A DNA stretch of 64,000 nt from NCBI RefSeq assembly GCF_021699195.1, contig NZ_SSXE01000067.1, positions 1 to 64,000 of the forward strand, in the 5' to 3' direction. Positions 54,064-62,714 of this stretch are shown piece by piece (positions within the stretch are counted from its first letter, which is position 1; each line of letters opens with the position of its first letter). A model generated the notes under the pieces. The model was not told where the DNA came from, searched no databases, and was given only the letters and a program-made list of their open reading frames with translations. The position numbers were made by a program, and so were the translations under genes. Source of the DNA: Nonomuraea sp. MG754425. GTDB taxonomy: Bacteria > Actinomycetota > Actinomycetes > Streptosporangiales > Streptosporangiaceae.

Positions 54064-54605
54064 ACGCCGTGCATGAGGGTGTCGAGCACCTTCGTGGCAA
54101 GGGCGTCAGGATTCTGACCTGATTCGATCGCTGGGGGAGTGCCGTGCGCGGCCTCCCCCAGCAGCGCGAGGTAGACCTGCCTGGCCCACACGATGTCGGC
54201 GCCGGGTTCGAGCAGTTTGCCGAAGACCTCCTCACATTGCCCCATCACCCGCGCCTGTACGGCCTGGGCCTCCGCGCTGAGCGGGATCTGCCGGGCCAGC
54301 GTGAACCGCCAGGCGGGCTTGACCTGCAGAATGTTGGCGGTGGCCTGGTGCAGCGCGACCAGCGGGGGCGCGGTGTCCGGCCGGGCGGCCTGCACCGCCT
54401 CCCAGATCTCCCGCCACGCGGTCACCTCCATCGCCTCGATGAGCGCCTCCCGGCTGGCGAACCTGCGGTGGATGGTGGCCCTGGCCACACCCGCCGCCTC
54501 CGCGATCTGCTCCATCGTGGCCACGGGGCTGGCACTCAGCACGTCTTCCGCCGCCACCATGATCGCCCGCATGCTGCGCTCGGCGTCGGCCCGCAGTTTT
54601 CCCAT
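54048..54605 (-). CDS. TetR family transcriptional repressor
   Basis: The 185-residue protein has the TetR helix-turn-helix (TMEQIAEAAGVARATIHRRF, about 29-50) and a C-terminal ligand domain (QAVQARVMGQCEEVFGKLL). It is divergent from an SDR gene, and the gap holds GCAGAT-N8-ATCTGC, so it probably represses that gene and possibly itself. TAACGT, about 9 bases before the ATG, may be its -10. Confidence 0.9.
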   Translation of the reverse strand: MGKLRADAERSMRAIMVAAEDVLSASPVATMEQIAEAAGVARATIHRRFASREALIEAMEVTAWREIWEAVQAARPDTAPPLVALHQATANILQVKPAWRFTLARQIPLSAEAQAVQARVMGQCEEVFGKLLEPGADIVWARQVYLALLGEAAHGTPPAIESGQNPDALATKVLDTLMHGVQRRA

Positions 54606-54642
54606 GGAAGGGAACGTTACAGCGTTTAACTGAGACTATGTG

Positions 54643-54670
54643 TTGCAGATACGAATAAATCTGCTACTTT
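54643..54670 (+). promoter_or_regulatory. Promoter of the SDR gene, leaderless, with TetR operator
   Basis: TTGCAG (54643-54648) and TACTTT (54665-54670) are spaced by 16 bases. The -10 ends 7 bases before the ATG, and no ribosome binding site is present, so the mRNA is probably leaderless. The perfect inverted repeat GCAGAT/ATCTGC (54645-54650 with 54659-54664) covers the spacer. Confidence 0.6.
54645..54664. promoter_or_regulatory. Inverted repeat GCAGAT-N8-ATCTGC, TetR operator
   Basis: Perfect 6-base arms around ACGAATAA lie between the divergent TetR and SDR genes, inside the SDR promoter. Size and spacing fit a TetR dimer site. Confidence 0.65.
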
Positions 54671-54677
54671 CAATCGC

Positions 54678-55487
54678 ATGACTACCAAGGGAACCGCTCT
54701 TGTGACCGGCGCGTCCTCCGGCATCGGCGCCGAGTTCGCCCGTCAGCTCGCCGCCCGCGGGCACGACCTGGCGCTGGTCGCCAGGTCCGGGCCGGCCCTC
54801 GACCGGCTCGCCGCCGACCTGCGCCGCGAGCACAGCGTCCGCGTGGAGGTGCTCGTCCAGGACCTGTCCGCGCCCGACGCCGCCGTCCGGGTCGCCGAGC
54901 AGACCGCCGCCCGCGGCCTGACCGTGGACGTGCTCGTCAACAACGCCGGGTTCGGCACCGCCGGCGACTTCGCCCGGATCGCCGCCGAGCGCGAGCACGA
55001 CGAGCTCATGGTCAACGTCGTCGCCCTGGTGGGGCTGACGCACGTGTACGTGCCGGGGATGCTCGAGCGCGGCAGCGGCGGCGTGATCAACGTGGGCTCC
55101 ACCGCGGGGTTCAACGTGGCTCCGTACTTCGCGACCTACGCCGCGTCCAAGACGTTCGTGCTCAACTTCAGCCTGGCACTCTGGAGCGAACTGCGCGGCA
55201 GCGGCGTGAAGGTGCTCGCCGTCACCCCCGGCCCGGTCGAGACCGCCTTCTTCGACCGGATCGGCACCAGGAAGGCCGCCATCGGCGCCAGGATCGCCAC
55301 CCCCGGGTCCGTCGTCACCGCCGCGCTGCGGGCATACGACCGCGACCGGGGATACGTGGTCCCCGGTCGCGGCAACTTCGCGATGGCGCATCTGATGCCG
55401 CGCCGCCCCCGCAAGCTCACGGCGCTCATCGGCCGGCGCGTCACCCGGCAGGTGGCCGACGAGCTCACGCCCAGCGCGGCTCGCTGA
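54678..55487 (+). CDS. Short-chain dehydrogenase/reductase
   Basis: The 269-residue oxidoreductase has the classical SDR cofactor motif TGASSGIG, NNAG, and the catalytic Ser in VGSTAG with YAASK. An Arg at position about 38 (LVARSG) suggests NADP preference. The substrate is unknown; it may detoxify the ligand sensed by the divergent TetR regulator. There is no ribosome binding site. Its end overlaps the convergent sensor-domain gene by 23 bases. Confidence 0.9.
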   Translation: MTTKGTALVTGASSGIGAEFARQLAARGHDLALVARSGPALDRLAADLRREHSVRVEVLVQDLSAPDAAVRVAEQTAARGLTVDVLVNNAGFGTAGDFARIAAEREHDELMVNVVALVGLTHVYVPGMLERGSGGVINVGSTAGFNVAPYFATYAASKTFVLNFSLALWSELRGSGVKVLAVTPGPVETAFFDRIGTRKAAIGARIATPGSVVTAALRAYDRDRGYVVPGRGNFAMAHLMPRRPRKLTALIGRRVTRQVADELTPSAAR

Positions 55488-56133
55488 CCGGCTCCGGAGC
55501 GAGGGTCAGCAGGTCGCGGGCCGGGGCGCGGGTGAGCATGGCCTGGGCCAGGCTCGCCTTCACCAGGGCCGCGCCACGCAGCACCGGCACCAGCGTCAGC
55601 GCGAACAGCACGCCGAGCACGGTGTTGAAGCCCACGAACGTCAGGTCGTCGTTACCCAGGCCGAGCAGTTCGGGCAGCGTGTGGTCCATCCCGGGGAGGG
55701 CGGCGATGATCCAGCCGTAGAGGGGGAAGGTCAGGCCGGCCAGCGTGCCGGTCCACCACACGGCGGCCACGACGGAGGCCGCCAGCGAGATCGGGAAGGC
55801 GATGACGCCGTACAGCAGGTCCACCACGGCCTGGCCGCCGGCCAGCGGGTTCAGCATGCGGCGCAGCCGGCCCGCCCGCGACGGGGCGGCCGGGTAGGGC
55901 GGGCGGGCCACGGGACGCCCGAGCACCTCGGGGAGCGCGGCGCGCTCGAAGTCGGCCAGGTTCCTGGCCACGGCGGCGGTGGCGGCCAGCACGGGCAGCC
56001 CGACGAACACGACCGCCGTGCCCAGCCCCGCCGCGACCCCGGTCACGACGACGGCGAAGTACACGACGGCCATCGGCAGGCCGAGCAGGGTGTAGCGGGT
56101 GTCGGTGGCGAGGCGGTGCCGGAGGGTTGTCAT
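55465..56133 (-). CDS. Stand-alone 'sensor domain' membrane protein
   Basis: The 222-residue protein has four to five spans and matches the putative sensor region (Pfam PF13796, recalled) normally found at the N-terminus of actinomycete histidine kinases: YTLLGLPMAVVYFAVVVTGVA, then AAVARNLADFERAALPEVLG and LLYGVIAFPISLAASVVAAV. Here no kinase domain follows; the protein stops after an Ala/Pro-rich tail. It could be a split or truncated sensor, or a partner of a kinase elsewhere. ATG 56133 fits the family start; an upstream GTG would add 18 residues. Confidence 0.75.
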   Translation of the reverse strand: MTTLRHRLATDTRYTLLGLPMAVVYFAVVVTGVAAGLGTAVVFVGLPVLAATAAVARNLADFERAALPEVLGRPVARPPYPAAPSRAGRLRRMLNPLAGGQAVVDLLYGVIAFPISLAASVVAAVWWTGTLAGLTFPLYGWIIAALPGMDHTLPELLGLGNDDLTFVGFNTVLGVLFALTLVPVLRGAALVKASLAQAMLTRAPARDLLTLAPEPVSEPRWA

Positions 56134-56205
56134 GACGAGAACGCTACGGGCCGGGCACCGGCCCGCTCGACCCTGCGCACGGCCCAACCCGGGGTAGGGA
56201 CAGCC

Positions 56206-56949
56206 CTACCGGAACCCGCGCTCGGCGCGGTCGTGCCGGAAGGCGTCGAGCCGGTCGAAGTCCAGCTCATGGACCGAGACGGGCGCGCCGGGCGGCCCGG
56301 TGAAGAAGCCCGCGTGCGTCTGCGGGCACGGGTTGGCCAGGCCGGTCACCCCCGCGCACGGATGGCCGTGATAGGTGGTCTCGTGATGCCAGTCGCTGAC
56401 TGCCACGTACGTCATGAACTCGTAGGCGCGCGCCACGGACATGTGCTGCCACAGCTCGCGGGCCGGGGCGGGGCCGTCCCACCGGGTGACGGAGAAGGCC
56501 GGCACCAGCACCGCGTCCAGCCCCTCACGCCCGGTCAGGCTCGCCGAGTACCACAGGTCGGCGCAGAGCAGCACGTGCAGGCGGCGTCCGTCCAGCTCGA
56601 AACCGGCGCCCGGCCGGCCGGGACGCACGCCCGAGCGCAGCTCCACCCCATACGGGTGCGCCTTGTCGTACTCCAGCAGCAGCGTGCCCCGCGCGTCGAA
56701 CACCGCGCCCCTGTTCACCCGGTCACCGGTGGCGTCGTCGTAGTGCGAGCCCCCGACCACCGTCAGGCCCGCGCCCTCGGCCAGGGCGCGCACCCTGGCC
56801 AGGTAGTCGGCGCGGGGCAGGCTGGAGCCGACCAGCTCGGGCAGCAGCGCCACGTCCCCGGTGCGGGCGGCGAGCAGTTCCTCGGCGGCGTCGAAGTTCG
56901 CGTGGCCGTCGGGGGACCAGTGCGGGGGCTGAACCAGGAGGATCTTCAC
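56206..56949 (-). CDS. Carbon-nitrogen hydrolase (nitrilase superfamily)
   Basis: The 247-residue protein has the catalytic triad Glu38 (LLPELVGS), Lys96 (LEYDKAHPYG) and Cys129 (VLLCADLWY) of amidases in the nitrilase superfamily. Substrate is unknown. It starts only four bases after the ABC ATPase gene, so it is in the same transcript as anmK and the peptide transporter. An amidase acting on muropeptide-derived amides would fit. Confidence 0.88.
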   Translation of the reverse strand: MKILLVQPPHWSPDGHANFDAAEELLAARTGDVALLPELVGSSLPRADYLARVRALAEGAGLTVVGGSHYDDATGDRVNRGAVFDARGTLLLEYDKAHPYGVELRSGVRPGRPGAGFELDGRRLHVLLCADLWYSASLTGREGLDAVLVPAFSVTRWDGPAPARELWQHMSVARAYEFMTYVAVSDWHHETTYHGHPCAGVTGLANPCPQTHAGFFTGPPGAPVSVHELDFDRLDAFRHDRAERGFR

Positions 56950-56953
56950 CTCT

Positions 56954-58558
56954 CTACTGTGGTCCGCCGGGGATCGCGGCGAGCAGCTCGCGGGTGTAGT
57001 CGTCGGACGGGCTGTCGAAGATCTCCTCCGCCGTGCCGCTCTCCACGATCCGGCCGTCGCGCATGACGTGCACCGCGTGCGAGATCATCCGCACCACGGC
57101 CAGGTCGTGGCTGATGAACAGGTAGCTGAGGCCCAGCTCCCGCTGCAACTCCGCCAGCAGCTCCAGGATCTGCGCCTGCACCAGCACGTCCAGCGCCGAG
57201 ACGGCCTCGTCCAGCACGACCAGCTCGGGCGACAGGGCCAGGGCGCGGGCGATCGCCACCCGCTGGCGCTGGCCGCCGGACAGCTCGTGCGGCAGCCGCC
57301 CGGCCGTCGAGGCCGGCAGCGACACCTTCTCCAGCAGCTCCGCCGCCGCCCGCGCGCGCTCGGCCGCGCTGCCGACGCCGTGCACGCGCAGCGGCTCGGC
57401 GATCGACTTCCCGACCGGATAGCGCGGGTCGAGCGAGGCGTACGGGTTCTGGAAGACCGGCTGGACCCGGCGGCGGAAGGCGAACAGCTCCTTGCGGCCC
57501 AGCGCGGCCAGGTCGGCGCCGTCGAAGCGGATGCCGCCCGAGGTCGGCGCGTCCAGGCCGAGCACCAGGTTCGCGGTCGTGGACTTGCCCGAGCCCGACT
57601 CGCCCACGATCGAGACGGTACGGCCGCGCGGGATGGTGAACGACACCCCGTCCACCGCCGTGAACTCCTGCCCGGAGCCCCTGATCGGGAACACCTTGCG
57701 CAGCCCGTCCACCACGACCAGGTCCGCCTCCTCGCCCTCCGGGCGGCGGGGCGGCTCGCCGACGCGCGCCGACGACAGGCTCGGCACGGCCCCCAGCAGC
57801 CGCCTGGTGTACTCGTGCGCCGGATCGGCCAGGATCCCGGCGGCGGGCCCGGTCTCGACGATCTCGCCCTGGTACATGACCGCCACCGCGTCCGCCCGCT
57901 CGGCCGCCAGCGCCAGGTCGTGCGTGATGAGCAGCACGGCCGTGCCCATCTCGGCGGTGAGCCGGCCGAGCTGGTCGAGGATGCGCCGCTGCACGGTGAC
58001 GTCGAGGGCGGAGGTCGGCTCGTCGGCGATGAGCAGCCTGGGCCGGCAGGCCAGCCCCATGGCGATCAGCGCCCGCTGCCGCATGCCGCCGGAGAACTCG
58101 TGCGGGTACTGCCCCGTGCGCCACTCCGGGTCGGGGATGCCGACCATCTCCAGCAGCTCGATCACGCGCGCCCGCGCCGCCCTGCCGGTGGCCGTCCCGT
58201 GCACCTCCAGCGCCTCGGCGATCTGGTCGCCGACGCGCATGAGCGGGTTGAGGTTCGACATCGGGTCCTGGGGCACCAGGCCGATGTCCGCGCCGCGGAT
58301 CGCGGTCATCTCGCGCCGGCTCGCCGTGGCCAGGTCGCGGCCGTCGAACAGCACCCGCCCGCCGGTGATGCGGCCGTTGCCGGGCAGCAGCCGGTTGACC
58401 GCGGCGGCCGTGGTCGACTTGCCGGAGCCCGACTCGCCCACCACGGCGACCGTCTGACCCGGCAGGATCTCCAGCGAGACGTCCTTGACGACGGTGACGT
58501 CCCGTCCTCGGGTGCGGAAGGCGACCGACAGGTCGCGGATCTCCAGGAGCGGGCTCAT
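56954..58558 (-). CDS. Double ABC ATPase of peptide transporter (DppD-DppF in one chain)
   Basis: The 534-residue protein contains two complete peptide-type ABC ATPase units. Unit 1 (about 1-260) has GESGSGKST and SGGMRQR; unit 2 (about 280-534) has GESGSGKST and SGGQRQR. E. coli has these as separate subunits. It powers the permeases encoded at 60913-62714. It overlaps the serine hydrolase gene by four bases, so it is cotranslated with it. Confidence 0.93.
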   Translation of the reverse strand: MSPLLEIRDLSVAFRTRGRDVTVVKDVSLEILPGQTVAVVGESGSGKSTTAAAVNRLLPGNGRITGGRVLFDGRDLATASRREMTAIRGADIGLVPQDPMSNLNPLMRVGDQIAEALEVHGTATGRAARARVIELLEMVGIPDPEWRTGQYPHEFSGGMRQRALIAMGLACRPRLLIADEPTSALDVTVQRRILDQLGRLTAEMGTAVLLITHDLALAAERADAVAVMYQGEIVETGPAAGILADPAHEYTRRLLGAVPSLSSARVGEPPRRPEGEEADLVVVDGLRKVFPIRGSGQEFTAVDGVSFTIPRGRTVSIVGESGSGKSTTANLVLGLDAPTSGGIRFDGADLAALGRKELFAFRRRVQPVFQNPYASLDPRYPVGKSIAEPLRVHGVGSAAERARAAAELLEKVSLPASTAGRLPHELSGGQRQRVAIARALALSPELVVLDEAVSALDVLVQAQILELLAELQRELGLSYLFISHDLAVVRMISHAVHVMRDGRIVESGTAEEIFDSPSDDYTRELLAAIPGGPQ

Positions 58559-59607
58559 GCGGTTTCCGATCGGTGTGCGATGTCCTGCAGCAGGGCGGTC
58601 CAGAGCTCCTCGGTCGGCACCGGCGTGCCCTCGACCAGCAGGCGGTTGCTCGCCAGCGCCAGCGCGACGTCCCGGCCCGGCACGAAGCCGACCGCGCAGC
58701 CCACGTAGCCGGGGTGGCCGAGCACGGTCACGGTCTCGCCCGGCAGCTCCAGCGGGTAGCGGCGAAAGCCCAGCGCCTGCTGCTGGTCGGGGCCGGGTTC
58801 GAGGAACTCGCGCACCACCTCGGGCCGCCACAGATGGTCGTACTCCTCGTACCTGGACAGGGCCAGGGCGTACTTCAGCAGGTCGGGCACCGTCGAGAAC
58901 AGGCCCGCGTGCCCCGAGACGCCGTCGAGGGCGTGATAGGCGTTGCCGTCGGCGACCTCCCCGATCACCGGCCCGGTGCGCCAGCCGGCGAAATCGGCGC
59001 TGCGGTACGGCACCGGGTACGGGCGGCCGGTGTCCAGCATGGTCATCTCGACCCGGTCGTCCAGGGCGCTCATGGCCACCTGCGAGCCGGCCGGGCGGGC
59101 GTACGTCGTGGAGGTCAGGCCCAGCGGCCGGGTGACCAGTTCGGCCAGCGCCCGGTCCAGGCGCAGCCCGGTCACCTCGCTGACGATCCGGCCCAGCAGC
59201 ACGAAACCGAGGTCGGAGTAGTGGCGGGCGCGGCCGGGGCGGTAGCGGGGCGGCGGCAGGCGCGGCTGGACGTACAGCGGCCACCACTCCCACAGGCCGC
59301 CGCGGTGCAGCAGCAGGTCTCGTACGGTGATCGCCTCGTACGACTTCGGCAGGTACGCGCTCAGCGGCGCGTCCAGGTCCACGAGCCGGTCGGACACCAG
59401 GCGGATCAGCATCGTCGTGGTGGCCACGACCTTGGTCACCGAGGCGAGGTCGTGGTAGGTGTCCATGGTCATGGGGGCCACGCCCGCGCGCTCGCCGTCG
59501 GCCCAGTGCACGGCGCGGTGGCCGGCGCACTCGTCGAGGTCGAACCACGGCGTGCGGGCCGCCGTGACCAGCCCCGGGGGAGCCTCGCCCGCAAGCCCGC
59601 CGCTCAC
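58555..59607 (-). CDS. Beta-lactamase-fold serine hydrolase
   Basis: The 350-residue protein is a class C beta-lactamase/DD-peptidase-type hydrolase with Ser56-x-x-Lys59 (SVTK) and a YSD motif in [14 protein letters not shown] as the usual Tyr element. No signal peptide is visible, so it is probably cytoplasmic. Bacillus has a comparable beta-lactamase-like gene (ybbE) in its muropeptide recycling cluster, which suggests a role on muropeptide or acylated sugar here. GTG start overlaps the anmK stop (GTGA). Confidence 0.85.
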   Translation of the reverse strand: MSGGLAGEAPPGLVTAARTPWFDLDECAGHRAVHWADGERAGVAPMTMDTYHDLASVTKVVATTTMLIRLVSDRLVDLDAPLSAYLPKSYEAITVRDLLLHRGGLWEWWPLYVQPRLPPPRYRPGRARHYSDLGFVLLGRIVSEVTGLRLDRALAELVTRPLGLTSTTYARPAGSQVAMSALDDRVEMTMLDTGRPYPVPYRSADFAGWRTGPVIGEVADGNAYHALDGVSGHAGLFSTVPDLLKYALALSRYEEYDHLWRPEVVREFLEPGPDQQQALGFRRYPLELPGETVTVLGHPGYVGCAVGFVPGRDVALALASNRLLVEGTPVPTEELWTALLQDIAHRSETA

Positions 59608-60764
59608 GACAGCACCAGCGACCGGGGCGGGTCGGTGACGGGGACGGGCAGCACGAGCGGGCCCGCGCCCGGGGTCAGCGTGCCCAGGATGCGGGGGCCG
59701 CTCGCGCCCGTCCCGCCGGGCGCGGTGCCGGGCAGGCCGTGCGCGCTCAGCCAGCCGATCAGCGCGAACGCGATCGCCTCCTTGTCGTCGGCCGGCGCGC
59801 CGTAGTCGTCCGAGGGCGACACGGTCACGCCGGGCAGCGCCGCCCGCAGCCCGTCCATGACGACGGGGTTGCGGCACCCGCCGCCCGACACGACCAGCGC
59901 GCCCACCCCGGCGGCCCGCACGTCGTGGGCGACCGTGCGCACGGTCAGCTCGGTCAGCGTCGCCACCAGGTCGGCGTCGCCGGGCGTCACACCCGCGCGG
60001 GCCAGGGCCGCCTGCACGTACGCCAGGTGGAACAGCTCCTTGCCGGTGCTCTTCGGCGCGGGCAGCCGGTAGTACGGCTCGTCCAGCAGCGCGTCGAGCA
60101 GCCGCGCGGACACCGTGCCGGACGCGGCGATCCGGCCGTCCTCGTCGTAGCCGCGTTCGTTCAGGGCCCGACTGGTCACCACGGCGTCGATCAGCGCGTT
60201 GGCCGGGCCGATGTCGTAGGCGTGCAGGGAGCCGCCGCGCACCACGGTCATGTTCGCGATGCCGCCGAGGTTGAGCGCCGCCGCCCCGCCCTCGTGCCCG
60301 CCGAGCAGCAGGCCGTCCAGCACCGACACCAGCGGGGCCCCGTGGCCGCCCGCCGTGATGTCCCTGATCCGCACGTCGGACAGCACGGGCGCGCCCGTGC
60401 GCTCGGCGATCCAGGCCGGCTGGCCGATCTGCAGGGTGCCGAGCGCGTGCGTGCCCGCCACCCAGTGGTAGACGGTCTGCCCGTGCGAGACGACCAGATC
60501 GACCGGCCCCGCGGCCGCGATCGCCGCGGCGGCGGCCTCGGCGAAGCTCTGCCCGATGAGCGTGTCCAGCTCGCACACCTCCGCCAGCGTGGTCGGCGCG
60601 GGCGGCAGCGCCGCGATCAGCCGCGCCCGCAGCTCCCCCGGGTACGGCGTGCTCGCCGTGTGCCGGACCCGGCCCTCCAGCACGCTCCCGGCGGGCTCGA
60701 AGTCCACCACGGCCACGTCGATGCCGTCGTGCGAGGTGCCGGAGATCATCCCGAGAATCCTCAT
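59604..60764 (-). CDS. anmK: Anhydro-N-acetylmuramic acid kinase
   Basis: AnmK turns 1,6-anhydro-MurNAc into MurNAc 6-phosphate with ATP in cell-wall recycling. The 386-residue protein has the ATP motif [27 protein letters not shown], the [10 protein letters not shown] segment and [22 protein letters not shown] lies 6 bases before the ATG. It is the first gene of a four-gene coupled block with the serine hydrolase, ABC ATPase and nitrilase genes, 148 bases after dppC. A 13-base repeat lies in that gap. Confidence 0.94.
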   Translation of the reverse strand: MRILGMISGTSHDGIDVAVVDFEPAGSVLEGRVRHTASTPYPGELRARLIAALPPAPTTLAEVCELDTLIGQSFAEAAAAAIAAAGPVDLVVSHGQTVYHWVAGTHALGTLQIGQPAWIAERTGAPVLSDVRIRDITAGGHGAPLVSVLDGLLLGGHEGGAAALNLGGIANMTVVRGGSLHAYDIGPANALIDAVVTSRALNERGYDEDGRIAASGTVSARLLDALLDEPYYRLPAPKSTGKELFHLAYVQAALARAGVTPGDADLVATLTELTVRTVAHDVRAAGVGALVVSGGGCRNPVVMDGLRAALPGVTVSPSDDYGAPADDKEAIAFALIGWLSAHGLPGTAPGGTGASGPRILGTLTPGAGPLVLPVPVTDPPRSLVLS

Positions 60765-60811
60765 GAGCCATCCTCCCCCAGTGCCGCCCGCGGGCGTGCG
60801 CCGTCCGCGAC

Positions 60812-60839
60812 CATTGTGCCGATGATCATTGTGCCGATG
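60812..60839. repeat. Tandem 13-bp direct repeat upstream of anmK
   Basis: CATTGTGCCGATG occurs at 60812-60824 and 60827-60839, a 15-base period, about 50-75 bases upstream of the anmK start. It is relatively AT-rich for this genome and could be an activator or repressor site, or a promoter element. No known consensus is recognised. Confidence 0.5.
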
Positions 60840-60912
60840 CCGGGCAGGCGCGGATCGGGCGCTCGCGCCGGGACCGCCGCCGGCCCGGAGAGATTCGCCG
60901 AAGTCACCGCCG

Positions 60913-61752
60913 TCACCGAGTCCCGAGGCCGGCGCGGCGGTGGCCGCGGTTCCGCGGGTCGAGCAGGTCACGCAGGCCGTCGCCGAGCAGGTTCAGCCCC
61001 ACCACCAGCAGCACGACGACCGCGCCTGGCGCGATGAGCGTCCACGGGGCGATGAACACCAGGCTGCGCGCCTCGTAGATCATCGAGCCGAGCGACGGGG
61101 CGGGCGGCGGGGTGCCCAGGCCCAGGAAGCTGAGCGACGCCTCGGTCAGCACCGCCCACGACAACGACAGCGCCACCTGGACGACGATGATCGAGGTGAT
61201 GTTCGGCAGCACGTGGCGGAGCATGATCTGCCAGCGGCTCTGGCCGGTGGCGACGGCCGCCCGCACGTACTCGATCTCCCTGAGCGAGAGCACCGGGCCC
61301 CGGGTGACGCGGATGAAGATCGGCACGTACACGATGGCGATGGCCACCGCGATGGTGAACCAGTCGCGCGCCAGCACCGATGCCAGCGACAGCGCCAGCA
61401 GCAGCGGCGGGAACGCGAACAGCACGTTCGTCACCCCGCCGATCGCGCCGTCGGCGAAGCCGCGGTAGAAGCCGGACACCAGCCCGCCCAGCGTGCCCAC
61501 CACGGTCGCGAACGCCACCGCGACGACCGCGATCAGCGCCGAGTTGCCCACCCCGGCCGCCACCCGGGAGAACACGTCCCGCCCGAACTGGTCGGTGCCG
61601 AACAGGTGCCCGCCCGACGGCGGCAGGAACCGCGACGGCGGATGCTGCGCGATCGGGTCGTACGGCAGCAGCCCCAGGTACGACAGCGCCGCCACCACCG
61701 CCAGCAGCGTCAGGATCACGATGCCCGCCAGCCCGGCGGGACTGCGCCTCAC
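60913..61752 (-). CDS. Peptide ABC transporter permease (DppC type)
   Basis: The 279-residue protein has six spans, the DppC N-terminal loop [21 protein letters not shown] and the ATPase-docking EAA loop ([20 protein letters not shown]), with [18 protein letters not shown] near the end. GTG start overlaps the dppB stop by four bases. With dppB and the double ATPase it makes one importer for short peptides. Confidence 0.93.
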   Translation of the reverse strand: MRRSPAGLAGIVILTLLAVVAALSYLGLLPYDPIAQHPPSRFLPPSGGHLFGTDQFGRDVFSRVAAGVGNSALIAVVAVAFATVVGTLGGLVSGFYRGFADGAIGGVTNVLFAFPPLLLALSLASVLARDWFTIAVAIAIVYVPIFIRVTRGPVLSLREIEYVRAAVATGQSRWQIMLRHVLPNITSIIVVQVALSLSWAVLTEASLSFLGLGTPPPAPSLGSMIYEARSLVFIAPWTLIAPGAVVVLLVVGLNLLGDGLRDLLDPRNRGHRRAGLGTR

Positions 61753-62714
61753 GACGCCCTCACCCGCGGGTCGATGACCCGGTAGAGCAGGTCGGTCAGC
61801 AGGTTCACCAGCACGAACGCCAGCGCGATCACCAGCACCGTGCTCTGCACGACCGCGTATTCCTTCTGCTGGATGCCCAGCAGCACCTGCCGTCCGATGC
61901 CCGGCACGGAGAAGATCTGCTCCACCACGACCGCCCCGCCCAGCAGGTAGCCGAACTGCAGCCCGGTCATGGTCACGATCGGCACGAGCGCGTTGCCGAG
62001 CACGTGCCTGATCTGCAGCCGCCGCTCCGGCACGCCCTTGGCGCGGGCGGTGCGCACGAAGTCGTCCGAGCGCACCTCCAGCACCGCCGCGCGGGTGGTG
62101 CGCAGGATCGGGGCCGCGATGCCGAAGCCCAGCACGATCGCGGGCAGCAGCATCTGCCGCAGGTTGAGCAGCGGGTCCTCGAAGAGGGTGGCGAAGCCCT
62201 GCCCGTTCGGGTTGAACCCGAACGACGCCGCGAACACCGACAGCAGTGTGGTGGCCAGCAGGAACGCCGGGATCGACAGCCCGGCCAGGCTCACGACCTG
62301 GCCGGCGGCGTCGCGGATCGAGCCGGTCCGCGACGCGGCCAGCACGCCGAGCGGCACCCCGATCAGCAGCGCCAGCAGGATCGAGAGCACGGCCAGCTCG
62401 AACGTCACCGGCAGCGAGTGCAGGGTCAGCTCCAGCACGCTCTGCTGGGAGCGGGCCGAGTAGCCGAAGTTGCCGGTGACCATGTTGCCCAGCCACGAGA
62501 AGAACTGGGCGAGCAGCGGCTGGTCCAGGCCGTAGTACTGCTCCAGCGCCTGACGCTGGGCGGGGGTGAGCGCGGCGGCCTCGGTGCCCAGCCCCGCCGT
62601 GATCTGGTCGCCGGGGATGGCCCTGAGCATCACGAAGACGAGCACGGCCACCCCGAACAGGATGCCGAGCGTCTCCGCGACGCGCCGGACCACCCGGTTG
62701 CGCGGCAGTCTCAT
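61749..62714 (-). CDS. Peptide ABC transporter permease (DppB type)
   Basis: The 321-residue protein has six spans, a DppB-type N-terminus (LGILFGVAVLVFVMLRAIPGD), the periplasmic QYYGLDQPLLAQFFSWLGN loop and the EAA-like loop DDFVRTARAKGVPERRLQIR. It overlaps both neighbours by four bases, so translation is coupled from the binding-protein gene through dppC. Confidence 0.93.
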   Translation of the reverse strand: MRLPRNRVVRRVAETLGILFGVAVLVFVMLRAIPGDQITAGLGTEAAALTPAQRQALEQYYGLDQPLLAQFFSWLGNMVTGNFGYSARSQQSVLELTLHSLPVTFELAVLSILLALLIGVPLGVLAASRTGSIRDAAGQVVSLAGLSIPAFLLATTLLSVFAASFGFNPNGQGFATLFEDPLLNLRQMLLPAIVLGFGIAAPILRTTRAAVLEVRSDDFVRTARAKGVPERRLQIRHVLGNALVPIVTMTGLQFGYLLGGAVVVEQIFSVPGIGRQVLLGIQQKEYAVVQSTVLVIALAFVLVNLLTDLLYRVIDPRVRAS

